Positions 31,957 to 38,995 of a DNA stretch of 38,995 bases are shown here, piece after piece; the stretch's first letter is position 1, and every line of letters starts with the position of its first letter. Source of the DNA: Minisyncoccota bacterium (GTDB lineage Bacteria; Patescibacteriota; Minisyncoccia; Phycocordibacterales; UBA9973); the NCBI GenBank assembly GCA_018063015.1, contig JAGORC010000005.1, forward strand, positions 1 to 38,995. The letters are read 5' to 3'. Made by a program: the position numbers and the translations under genes. The notes beneath the pieces are model-generated. The model was not told the DNA's origin. It did no database searches and saw only the letters and a list, made by a program, of their open reading frames with translations.

Positions 31957-32557
31957 ATCAAAGCTCGTTATGCTTATCTCTAATACCGGAACAGGAAGCA
32001 ACCTTCAGGCAATTATAGATGGCATAAATACAAACAGAATAAATGGAGAAATTATTGCAGTTGTGTCAGATACAGCTGACGCCCTAGGATTAGAGAAAGC
32101 CAGGAAGAATAATTTACCAATTGAAATGTGTAAATCCAAGGAAGAACTTCTTCCACTTTTAAATAAGTTAAATCCGGATTATATATGTCTTGCTGGTTGG
32201 AAACAAATAATACTAGATGAAGTTATAAATTCATTTACCGATAAAATATTGAATTTACACCCAGGATTAATTCCAGACGACGTAGAGGGTGTTGTATTAA
32301 ATCCTGATCAAACTACCGCCCTCTGGAATAAAGGCAAGCTTACAGATAAAGCCATTCAGAATTTCATAGACAATAAATCAACCTTTGCAGGTTCATCTAT
32401 ACACTTTCTTACTTTAAATTTTGATTTCGGACCTGTTCTAGGTAGAGTATTTGAAAAAATAGAGATAGGAGACACAATAGAATCTCTATATTCTAGATTA
32501 AAAAAGAGAGAGAATGAATTATATATACAAGTTTTAGAAAAATTAACACATGAATAA
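31937..32557 (+). CDS. purN: phosphoribosylglycinamide formyltransferase
   Basis: PurN moves a formyl group from 10-formyl-THF to GAR. The substrate-binding TGSNLQAIIDG is near residues 18-29 and the catalytic Asn/His pair lies in LNLHPGLIP near 103. The conserved Asp is in NFDFGPVLGR near 163. Compared with common PurN there is an insertion of about 20 residues after the NLHPGLIP motif (DDVEGVVLNPDQTTALWNKG). The start overlaps purF by 20 nt and the stop overlaps purD by 8 nt. A second Met follows directly at residue 2. A divergent family member, still well recognisable. Confidence 0.88.
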   Translation: MMYQKIKSKLVMLISNTGTGSNLQAIIDGINTNRINGEIIAVVSDTADALGLEKARKNNLPIEMCKSKEELLPLLNKLNPDYICLAGWKQIILDEVINSFTDKILNLHPGLIPDDVEGVVLNPDQTTALWNKGKLTDKAIQNFIDNKSTFAGSSIHFLTLNFDFGPVLGRVFEKIEIGDTIESLYSRLKKRENELYIQVLEKLTHE

Positions 32558-33836
32558 GAAAAATATTTTAATCATAGGTGGTGGAGGAAGGGAGCATGCC
32601 ATAGGATGGAAAATAAAACAATCTCCAAAGGCTGGAGAAATATTTTTTGCTCCAGGAAATGGCGGGACATCTTCACTTGGAACCAACTTAGATATAAAAG
32701 CGACAGAGGTAGAGAAACTTTTTAATTTTGCAAACGATAATAAGATTGATTTAACTCTAGCTATTCCTGATGATCCACTTGCTCTAGGTATTGTTGATAA
32801 GTTTGCCAAAGAAGGATTAAGGATATTTGGGCCGACTCAAAATGCTTCAAAACTCGAATGGTCTAAGGCGTTTGCTAAAGATTTCATGCAAAGGAACAAT
32901 CTTCCCACTGCTAAGTTTAGAATCTTCACTGCTTACAAAGAAGCCAAGGACTATTTATTAAGTCATAAACTTCCAGTGGTTGTGAAGGCCAGTGGTCTAG
33001 CTCTCGGTAAAGGGGTGCTCATATGTAATTCTCACGAAGAAGGATTGAAAGCATTAGAAGATATTTTAATTAAGAAAGTATTTGGTGAAGCAGGTAAAGA
33101 AGTTGTAATTGAAGAATTCCTAACAGGGCCTGAGATATCGACTCATGCTTTCTCCGATGGTAAAAACTTTTCCTTTTTTCCAACAGCCCAAGACCACAAA
33201 AGGATTGGTGAAAACGATACAGGATTAAATACAGGAGGAATGGGAACGATCGCTCCACTACCTTTTGTAAATAATGAAACCATTGAGTACATAAAAAAAG
33301 ATATAGTTGTTAGCACATTAGATGGAATGAGAAAAGAGAATAATCCATTTTCAGGAGTCTTATATCCAGGATTAATGATGACAGAAGATGGGCCGAAGGT
33401 GCTTGAATATAATGCTCGTTTTGGAGATCCAGAAACCCAAACATATATGAGATTGCTAGATACTGATTTGATAGATATTTTAGAAGCTTGTGTTGATCAG
33501 AAACTTTCAGAAATAAAAATAAATTGGAAGCCTGTATCTGCTTGCACAATCGTCCTTGCATCAGGTGGTTATCCAGAAAATTACGAAAAAGGCAAACTAA
33601 TATCCGGTATAGCTGAAGCGGAGGAATATGATGATGTTATTGTCTTTCATGCAGGTACGTCTAATAAGGATGGGCAATTCTTCACCAATGGAGGGCGTGT
33701 ACTTGGAGTTACTGCTACAGCAAATAATCTAGAAGAAGCTTTAGCTAAAGCATATAAAGCAATTTTAAATATATCTTTCGAGGGGATGCAATATAGGCGC
33801 GACATAGGCAAGAAAGCTTTGTCATTGATAAAGTAG
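32550..33836 (+). CDS. purD: phosphoribosylamine-glycine ligase
   Basis: PurD joins phosphoribosylamine and glycine with ATP. The N-terminal loop GGGGREHAIGWK is near residues 9-20. The ATP-grasp domain includes LPVVVKASGLALGKGVLI near 138-155, GTIAPLPF near 232 and the LEYNARFGDPETQ metal-binding motif near 281. At 428 aa it is full length. It overlaps purN by 8 nt and ends the purL-Q-F-N-D run; a small orphan gene then separates it from purE. Confidence 0.96.
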   Translation: MNKKNILIIGGGGREHAIGWKIKQSPKAGEIFFAPGNGGTSSLGTNLDIKATEVEKLFNFANDNKIDLTLAIPDDPLALGIVDKFAKEGLRIFGPTQNASKLEWSKAFAKDFMQRNNLPTAKFRIFTAYKEAKDYLLSHKLPVVVKASGLALGKGVLICNSHEEGLKALEDILIKKVFGEAGKEVVIEEFLTGPEISTHAFSDGKNFSFFPTAQDHKRIGENDTGLNTGGMGTIAPLPFVNNETIEYIKKDIVVSTLDGMRKENNPFSGVLYPGLMMTEDGPKVLEYNARFGDPETQTYMRLLDTDLIDILEACVDQKLSEIKINWKPVSACTIVLASGGYPENYEKGKLISGIAEAEEYDDVIVFHAGTSNKDGQFFTNGGRVLGVTATANNLEEALAKAYKAILNISFEGMQYRRDIGKKALSLIK

Positions 33837-33853
33837 ACCTTTTATAGTAATCT
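33825..33853 (+). promoter_or_regulatory. promoter of the 71-aa gene
   Basis: TTGATA (33825-33830), a 17-nt spacer and TAATCT (33848-33853). The -35 lies within the last codons of purD; the leader is about 40 nt and A/T-rich. Confidence 0.4.
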
Positions 33854-33900
33854 AGCGTTGTAATTTCGTACACATTAACTAACTATAAAAATCTTAAGCC

Positions 33901-34116
33901 ATGCTTGCTTTTAATTTCGAAGTTCAGGCATTAGGAAGAATGCTTGCTTCAATGGACATGATTTCCAATCTTATTTCTAAACCAGTAGAGCAAAAACCAA
34001 CAGAAAACATCTTTGGAACGTATTCTAAAGAAACTCCGGTTGGGGTTGAACATTTTTTCAGGAGCACTGACGCTGACGACAACGGTGCAGGTTGGGATAA
34101 TAGGCTTGGTAAGTAA
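33901..34116 (+). CDS. small orphan protein, 71 aa
   Basis: The family is not recognised. The N-terminal third is a mixed hydrophobic helix (MLAFNFEVQALGRMLASMDMI); the rest is Lys/Glu/Asp-rich with a Gly-Trp-containing tail (DDNGAGWDNRLGK). There is no clear signal peptide. The reasons to call it a gene are its strong hairpin terminator, a plausible promoter and its isolated position between purD and purE. It interrupts an otherwise continuous purine cluster. Confidence 0.6.
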   Translation: MLAFNFEVQALGRMLASMDMISNLISKPVEQKPTENIFGTYSKETPVGVEHFFRSTDADDNGAGWDNRLGK

Positions 34117-34136
34117 ATCACTACTCTTAAATGAGC

Positions 34137-34184
34137 AAAAAGGGTGTCTGTCTTCTGTAGACAGCGCCCTTTTTTTATTTTTTT
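34137..34184 (+). terminator. intrinsic terminator of the 71-aa gene
   Basis: AGGG plus GTCTGTC pairs with GACAGC plus CCCT around a short loop (34141-34170), with A-rich sequence before and a T-tract after (34171-34184). The purE -10 box begins at the last T. Confidence 0.88.
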
Positions 34185-34189
34185 AAAAT
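34184..34189 (+). promoter_or_regulatory. leaderless -10 box of purE
   Basis: TAAAAT exactly 6 nt before the ATG at 34196. A second TAAAAT (34192-34197) is 7 nt before an alternative ATG at 34205. Confidence 0.45.
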
Positions 34190-34195
34190 GTTAAA

Positions 34196-34729
34196 ATGAC
34201 GCTTATGGAAAACAAAATCAAAGTAGGGATAATCATGGGTTCAGATTCAGATCTTGAGGTAATGGCTGAAGCTGGTTCAATATTAAAAGAATTCGGTGTA
34301 TCTTATGAGATCAATATTGCCTCTGCACACAGAGCCCCCGACCTTGTTCATGAATATACAACTACTGCGGTTTCTCGAGGACTTAAGGTAATAATAGCTG
34401 GAGCAGGAGGTGCAGCACATCTAGCAGGAGTTACAGCTTCTCTTACCACATTACCCGTAATAGGTGTACCAATAAAGGCAAAGACTCTAGATGGTCTAGA
34501 TTCTCTTATGTCGACAGTAGGCATGCCACCCGGAGTACCTGTCGCTACTGTAGGAATAAACGCAGCTAAGAATGCTGGAATACTTGCTGTAGAGATACTA
34601 GCAACTGGGGATAAGGAGCTCGAAGATAAATTATCTTTGTATAAGAAAAAAATGAGTGATGATATAAACAAGAAGAATGAAAAGTTAAAGAGTCAGGGTG
34701 TAGAAGAATATCTTAAGGGAATGAAATAA
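34196..34729 (+). CDS. purE: N5-CAIR mutase PurE
   Basis: PurE rearranges N5-CAIR to CAIR. The substrate-binding GSDSD loop is near residues 15-19, SAHRAPD near 43-49, [10 protein letters not shown] near 72-81 and [11 protein letters not shown] near 110-120. These match class I PurE, which depends on PurK to make N5-CAIR; class II enzymes differ at the GAGGAAH stretch. PurK is not in the window. At 177 aa (174 from the second ATG at 34205) the length is normal. It begins purE-M-C-B after the terminator of the small gene. Confidence 0.95.
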   Translation: MTLMENKIKVGIIMGSDSDLEVMAEAGSILKEFGVSYEINIASAHRAPDLVHEYTTTAVSRGLKVIIAGAGGAAHLAGVTASLTTLPVIGVPIKAKTLDGLDSLMSTVGMPPGVPVATVGINAAKNAGILAVEILATGDKELEDKLSLYKKKMSDDINKKNEKLKSQGVEEYLKGMK

Positions 34730-34730
34730 T

Positions 34731-35765
34731 ATGAAAGACCAATATAAATCATCAGGAGTAAATATAGAAGCAGGTAATGAATCTGTAAAAAGAATAAAAG
34801 GATTCGTTAAAGAAACTCATAACAAGATGGTTCCTATGGGTATAGGAAACTTCGGTGGACTCTATGATTTAAAAGATATAATTAAAAATTACAAGAACCC
34901 TGTTTTAGTGCAGAGCATCGATGGTGTTGGAACTAAGTTAACAGTAGCCAAAATGATGAAAAAGTACGACACTGTTGGAGAAGATATCGTAAATCATTCT
35001 TGCAATGACTTATTAGCACTTGGGGCAAGAGCTGTAACTTTCTTGGACTATATAGCTCATGAAAAACTTGATCCAAGCATTATGGAGAAAATGGTTTTTG
35101 GAATGGCTAAAGCTTGTAAAGAAAACAGTATTGCACTCATAGGTGGAGAAACAGCTGAAATGCCAGGGGTCTATAATAAAGGTGAGCATGATATTGCTGG
35201 AGCTGTAACTGGAGTTGTAGAAAAGGATAAAATAATAACTGGAGAAAAAATAAAAGCAGGGGATATAATATTAGGTTTCCCTTCTTCTGGATTACATACA
35301 AATGGGTACTCTCTAGCTAGAAACGTACTGTTTAAGAAGGCTAAGCTCAATGTGAATACAAAAGTGAAGGCTTTAAATGGTGAGATATTAGGGGAAGCTT
35401 TATTGAAAGTCCACGTAAATTACTCTAAACCAGTATTTAACCTTCTTGATAAAAAAATAAACATAAAAGGCATAGCTCACATAACAGGAGGTGGATTCAT
35501 AGATAATATTCCAAGAGTTCTACCGAAGAACGTTGACGCAGAGATATTTAAAGGGTCTTGGCCAGTTCTACCTATATTTTCATATATACAAAAATTAGGA
35601 AGAATAGAAGAGGAGGAAATGTATAAAGTCTTCAATATGGGAATAGGACTTATTATTGTAGTGGATAGGAAAGATAAGGACAGAGTCGAAGAAATTTTAA
35701 AGAAAAATAAGGTTTTTTGGATCGGAGAAATTATTAATGGTAATTCTAAAGTAGTTTTTAAATAA
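34731..35765 (+). CDS. purM: phosphoribosylformylglycinamidine cyclo-ligase
   Basis: PurM closes the imidazole ring of AIR with ATP. The opening YKSSGVNIEAGNESVKRIK is the usual PurM start, followed by SIDGVGTKL near 63-71, NHSCNDLLALGA near 87-98, GGETAEMPG near 138-146 and HITGGGFIDNIPR near 243-255. At 344 aa it is full length. One base separates it from purE and 4 nt from purC, so it is in the middle of the operon. Confidence 0.96.
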   Translation: MKDQYKSSGVNIEAGNESVKRIKGFVKETHNKMVPMGIGNFGGLYDLKDIIKNYKNPVLVQSIDGVGTKLTVAKMMKKYDTVGEDIVNHSCNDLLALGARAVTFLDYIAHEKLDPSIMEKMVFGMAKACKENSIALIGGETAEMPGVYNKGEHDIAGAVTGVVEKDKIITGEKIKAGDIILGFPSSGLHTNGYSLARNVLFKKAKLNVNTKVKALNGEILGEALLKVHVNYSKPVFNLLDKKINIKGIAHITGGGFIDNIPRVLPKNVDAEIFKGSWPVLPIFSYIQKLGRIEEEEMYKVFNMGIGLIIVVDRKDKDRVEEILKKNKVFWIGEIINGNSKVVFK

Positions 35766-35769
35766 AAAT

Positions 35770-36729
35770 ATGCAAATAGAAAAAATAAAGGAGCATCTAG
35801 GAGACGTATTGAGAGAGACTAATTTTCCAGAATTAGGAGTAAGGAAAGTAGGTAAGGTTAGAGATATCTACATAGCAAATGACAAAATTACTCTAATATC
35901 AACAGACAGGCATTCATCATTTGATAGGAACATAGCTCATATACCATTTAAAGGTGAGATTTTAAATAAGATCAGTTTATTTTGGTTTAAAAAAACAGAG
36001 GACATTATTCAGAACCATGTTTTAACGTCTCCAGACCCAGCTGTTTTAGTGGCTAAGAAGTGTACTCCACTACCAATAGAAGCAGTCGTTAGAGGTTACA
36101 TCACCGGTGTCACAGGAACATCCTTATGGACACATTACAAAGATGGCAAGAGAGATTTCGGAAACTTTACTCTTCCAGAAGGATTAAAAAAGAACCAGAA
36201 GCTCGCTGAGCCAGTGTTTACACCCTCAACAAAATTTGAGGAACACGACAGAACTCTATCAACAGATGAAATAGTAAGTGAAGGCTTACTTACAAAAGAG
36301 ATGGTAGATAAAGTTGAGAATACAGCTAAATCTTTATTCAAAAGAGGGCAAGAAATAGCTCTCACCAGAGGTCTTATATTAGTGGATACAAAGTACGAAT
36401 TTGGAATAGATGATAAGGGCGAACTAATGCTTATAGATGAAATTCATACACCTGATTCATCTAGGTATTGGAAAGCTGATAGCTATCAAGAAAGGTTTGA
36501 TAAAGGAGAAGAGCCAGAATACTTCGATAAGGAGTTTCTGCGTATTTGGTTTAAGGATAATTGTGATCCATATAAAGACGAAGTACTTCCAGAAGCACCA
36601 ACTGAGTTAGTGGCTGAACTATCTAGAAGGTATATAGAAATCTATGAGACTATAACAGGTGATGCCTTTGATCATGATTTTAGTATGACTGTTTTAGAAA
36701 GAGTTAAGAAAAATTTAAACTTAAAATAA
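35770..36729 (+). CDS. purC: SAICAR synthetase
   Basis: PurC joins CAIR and aspartate with ATP to make SAICAR. The ATP-binding start GKVRDIYIANDKITLISTDRHSSFD is near residues 28-52, with PIEAVVRGYITG near 107 and LVDTKYEFGIDDKGELMLIDE near 205-225. At 319 aa it is the longer form seen in eukaryotes and some bacteria, not the ~240 aa form; the extra part is the C-terminal region after about 235. It is 3 nt upstream of purB. Confidence 0.96.
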   Translation: MQIEKIKEHLGDVLRETNFPELGVRKVGKVRDIYIANDKITLISTDRHSSFDRNIAHIPFKGEILNKISLFWFKKTEDIIQNHVLTSPDPAVLVAKKCTPLPIEAVVRGYITGVTGTSLWTHYKDGKRDFGNFTLPEGLKKNQKLAEPVFTPSTKFEEHDRTLSTDEIVSEGLLTKEMVDKVENTAKSLFKRGQEIALTRGLILVDTKYEFGIDDKGELMLIDEIHTPDSSRYWKADSYQERFDKGEEPEYFDKEFLRIWFKDNCDPYKDEVLPEAPTELVAELSRRYIEIYETITGDAFDHDFSMTVLERVKKNLNLK

Positions 36730-36732
36730 TTT

Positions 36733-38100
36733 ATGTCCGAAAATATTAGTCCACTTGATGGAAGATACTCAAACAAAGTTGCGCCTCTTGCGCCTTACTT
36801 CTCAGAGAAGGCATTAATGAAGTATAGAATAGTCATGGAAGGGGAGTATCTTATAGCTCTTTCATTGTCCAAGAAAACAAATCTAAGATTATTTTCTCAA
36901 GTAGAAATAAAGAAAATAAGAGATTTATACAACCTAAGAGATACCGAATTTCTCGCAATAAAAAAAATAGAAGAAACCACGAATCATGATGTAAAGGCTG
37001 TAGAGTATTTCATTAAAGACAAACTTAAAAATACAACTCTTAAGGATTCCCTAGAATGGGTTCATTTCGCCACTACTTCAGAAGATACAAACAACATCGC
37101 CTACGCTTTAATGCTTTCTGATTCACTAGAGAAAGTTATAATCCCTGAAATAAAGAAAATCTCTAATAGCTTAGATGACCTAGCAAGAAGATATTCTAAC
37201 CTACCTATGCTTTCTCGTACGCATGGACAATCAGCAAGTCCTACAACTTTTGGTAAAGAAATAAAGGTGTTCGTTGCTCGATTAGAAAAAAGAATAAAAG
37301 AATTAGAAAGTATAAAAATTCAAGCTAAATTAAATGGAGCGACAGGGAACTGGAATGCTCACACCGCAGCATATCCTAAGGTTGATTGGATGTCTTTTAG
37401 TAAGAAATACATAGATAGTTTTAATAAAGGTAGAGTTCAAAAATTAGAAGCAAATAATACTACTACTCAAATAGAGTGTCATGATAGTTATGTAGCTGTA
37501 TTTGATACTATTAGAAGGATAAATACTGTTCTCATAGATTTCAATCAAGACATGTGGAGATATATATCTGATGGATGGGTTGGTCAAACTCCCAAGAAAG
37601 GTGAAGTGGGTTCTTCCACTATGCCTCACAAGATAAATCCGATAGATTTCGAAAACAGCGAGGGTAATCTAGGATTAGCTAATGCACTCTTTGAATTCTT
37701 TGCTCGGAAACTTCCTATATCTAGACTCCAAAGAGACTTGTCGGACTCTACGGTAGAAAGATCATTTGGAACTGCGTTTGGCTACTCGTTTTTAGCATAC
37801 ACATCATTACTAAAAGGTTTAAGTAAAATAAAAGTAAACGAAGATACTATAAAAAAAGAATTACTAGCCCACCCAGAAGTATTAGCAGAAGCAATTCAAA
37901 CAATTTTAAGAAGAGAAAAATATCCTATTCCTTATGAAACCCTTAAAGAACTAACTAGAGGTAAAGACATCACAATGCTCGACTTCTCTAAATTCATAGA
38001 AGGATTAAAGGTATCAACAAAGATAAAAAATGAATTAAGCAAGCTTACTCCTACCTCCTATATAGGGCTAGCTCCTAAAATAGCTAAGCTAAAGAAGTAA
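36733..38100 (+). CDS. purB: adenylosuccinate lyase
   Basis: PurB cleaves SAICAR to AICAR and adenylosuccinate to AMP, so it serves both the main pathway and the purA branch. The opening ISPLDGRYSNKVAPL is of the Escherichia coli type. TSEDTNNIAYAL is near 114-125, THGQSASPTTFGKE near 159-172, and the fumarase-superfamily signature SSTMPHKINPIDFENSEGN near 295-313 contains the catalytic flexible-loop serine. At 455 aa the length is normal. It closes the purine cluster; the next gene starts 37 nt later with its own -10 box. Confidence 0.96.
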   Translation: MSENISPLDGRYSNKVAPLAPYFSEKALMKYRIVMEGEYLIALSLSKKTNLRLFSQVEIKKIRDLYNLRDTEFLAIKKIEETTNHDVKAVEYFIKDKLKNTTLKDSLEWVHFATTSEDTNNIAYALMLSDSLEKVIIPEIKKISNSLDDLARRYSNLPMLSRTHGQSASPTTFGKEIKVFVARLEKRIKELESIKIQAKLNGATGNWNAHTAAYPKVDWMSFSKKYIDSFNKGRVQKLEANNTTTQIECHDSYVAVFDTIRRINTVLIDFNQDMWRYISDGWVGQTPKKGEVGSSTMPHKINPIDFENSEGNLGLANALFEFFARKLPISRLQRDLSDSTVERSFGTAFGYSFLAYTSLLKGLSKIKVNEDTIKKELLAHPEVLAEAIQTILRREKYPIPYETLKELTRGKDITMLDFSKFIEGLKVSTKIKNELSKLTPTSYIGLAPKIAKLKK

Positions 38101-38125
38101 TTTGGTTTTTTGTTCAATCTTAGTG

Positions 38126-38131
38126 TAATAT
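38126..38131 (+). promoter_or_regulatory. -10 box of the gene at 38138
   Basis: TAATAT preceded by TG, exactly 6 nt before the ATG at 38138. Confidence 0.4.
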
Positions 38132-38137
38132 AAAATT

Positions 38138-38407
38138 ATGAAACTAAGAGTGATATTTAGCTTAACTTTATTTTTATCTAGCTTATTTGCCCCTTTCTGG
38201 GTTTCGGCATTACTAGCTTTGTTCGGTATTGTTTATTTCAAATTATACTGGGAAGGAGTGCTTATTTTACTTATATCTGATTTCTTCTTCGGAGCTTCTG
38301 AAGCCAGATACTCCTATATTACTTACGTCTCATTTACAGCATCTCTACTGGTTCTTATAGTAGCTGAGTTTGTAAAGAATCGAATGAACCTAAAGGAATA
38401 CCTATGA
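38138..38407 (+). CDS. small membrane protein upstream of PBP2
   Basis: The 89-aa protein is almost all hydrophobic, with three membrane segments at roughly residues 5-33, 38-50 and 62-80, and a basic tail (KNRMNLKEYL). Its position just before mrdA suggests a role related to MreD, which often precedes PBP2 genes, but MreD is about twice as long and no clear similarity was seen. It overlaps the PBP2 gene by 4 nt (ATGA). Confidence 0.65.
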   Translation: MKLRVIFSLTLFLSSLFAPFWVSALLALFGIVYFKLYWEGVLILLISDFFFGASEARYSYITYVSFTASLLVLIVAEFVKNRMNLKEYL

Positions 38408-38995
38408 TAAGGAAACTTTTAAGAAGAAACAAAATAAAAAATGCTAATTTTTTCGTCGAACCAGATGAGATATTTCTGGACTCTAAAAATTTAGAAAATT
38501 TTGACCAACAACAATTTGAAGGCAGGATAGAGAAACCGATATCTAAAAAGAATATTTTATTTCTTATAATCTTTTTCCTAATTTTTATTATTACTTTTGG
38601 AACAAGGTTAAGCTATCTTAGCTTGGTAAAGGGTGAAGCCTACCTTAAACGAAGTCAAAGTAATACCTTACAGAAAGCCGTCATCTTCGCTGATCGCGGA
38701 ATTATCTATGATAGAAATAACGTTGAATTGGCTTGGAATGAAAAGACTGCTGATGGATCCAACCAAGCTATAGAAAATCAAGGGGTAGTCCCACTTAGAT
38801 CCTATATGTCTCCTGGTTTTTCTCACGTATTGGGCTATGTTAGCTATCCTGCAAAAGATAAAAGTGGATTCTACTGGCAAACTGAATTTATTGGAAAAGA
38901 TGGTTTAGAGAAACAATATAACGACATATTGAAAGGCGAGAACGGTCTACGAATAGTGGAGACAGACGCTCATAACGAAATTCATTCAGAAAATA
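38404..38995 (+). CDS. mrdA: penicillin-binding protein 2 (partial, cut by window end)
   Basis: Only the first ~197 residues are in the window; no stop is reached. The protein has a cytoplasmic tail of about 57 residues, one membrane segment (about 58-76) and then the start of the PBP2 pedestal. The ADRGIIYDRNNVELAWN stretch near 105-121 and FIGKDGLEKQYNDILKGENG near 161-180 are hallmark features of elongasome class B PBPs. The transpeptidase domain with the SxxK motif should lie beyond the edge. It overlaps the preceding small membrane gene by 4 nt (ATGA). Confidence 0.88.
   Translation, partial: MIRKLLRRNKIKNANFFVEPDEIFLDSKNLENFDQQQFEGRIEKPISKKNILFLIIFFLIFIITFGTRLSYLSLVKGEAYLKRSQSNTLQKAVIFADRGIIYDRNNVELAWNEKTADGSNQAIENQGVVPLRSYMSPGFSHVLGYVSYPAKDKSGFYWQTEFIGKDGLEKQYNDILKGENGLRIVETDAHNEIHSEN

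Noticed and set aside
1-38995. CRISPR array, integrase or insertion sequence
   Set aside because: No regularly spaced repeats and no transposase or recombinase motif were seen, even around the transferred-looking cassette.
1-38995. Alternative genetic code with TGA as an amino acid
   Set aside because: purL, ftsQ and dus end in TGA at normal protein lengths, and no gene needs TGA read-through.

Overview
The window looks like chromosome from a low-GC member of the Candidate Phyla Radiation (Patescibacteria), probably a parcubacterial lineage. This is inferred from several reduced or rearranged housekeeping proteins: a Cro/C1-type HTH fused to MurA, an RSH (ppGpp) enzyme ending after TGS, a DnaX without its zinc module, and a short orphan LuxR-type HTH. 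Gene packing is very tight, Shine-Dalgarno sequences are absent, and genes end in TAA, TAG or TGA. TGA is therefore a stop (code 11), which argues against Gracilibacteria/Absconditabacteria.

Layout. 1-8 kb: dedA, the murA-miaA operon, tRNA-Leu(CAA), parB, an RSH gene and topA. 8.0-9.9 kb: a two-haem ferric-reductase-type flavocytochrome followed directly by a membrane-tethered cytochrome b5 domain protein. 9.9-11.5 kb: a two-gene cassette for exported proteins (a Bacteroidota-like signal-peptide protein and a lipoprotein) with its own strong promoter, structured leader, terminator and higher GC. 11.6-17.1 kb: dprA diverging from serS-ftsQ-dus-dnaX and a small CREST-like membrane protein. 17.2-21.5 kb: a secreted NHL-propeller/peptidoglycan-binding protein, mgtC behind tRNA-Gln(TTG), three small stand-alone genes and a DoxX-like protein. 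21.6-38.1 kb: a purine region, guaB-purA-guaA, then purL-purQ-purF-purN-purD and purE-purM-purC-purB, interrupted by three small orphan genes. 38.1 kb to the end: a small membrane protein and the start of penicillin-binding protein 2.

The purine genes encode most of the route from PRPP to AMP and GMP. PurK and PurH are not in the window; because PurE looks class I, both would be expected elsewhere if the pathway works.

Two transcript architectures recur. Most housekeeping transcription units have a -10 hexamer (TATAAT-like) exactly 6 nt before the ATG and no clear -35, so the mRNAs are predicted to be leaderless. The small accessory genes instead have a TTGACA-like -35, a 16-18 nt spacer, a leader of roughly 20-110 nt that is often A/T-rich, and usually a strong intrinsic terminator. 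The most interesting candidates are the flavocytochrome/cytochrome b5 pair, the transferred-looking exported-protein cassette, the HTH-MurA fusion, the CREST-like minimal membrane protein and the dual transcript architecture.
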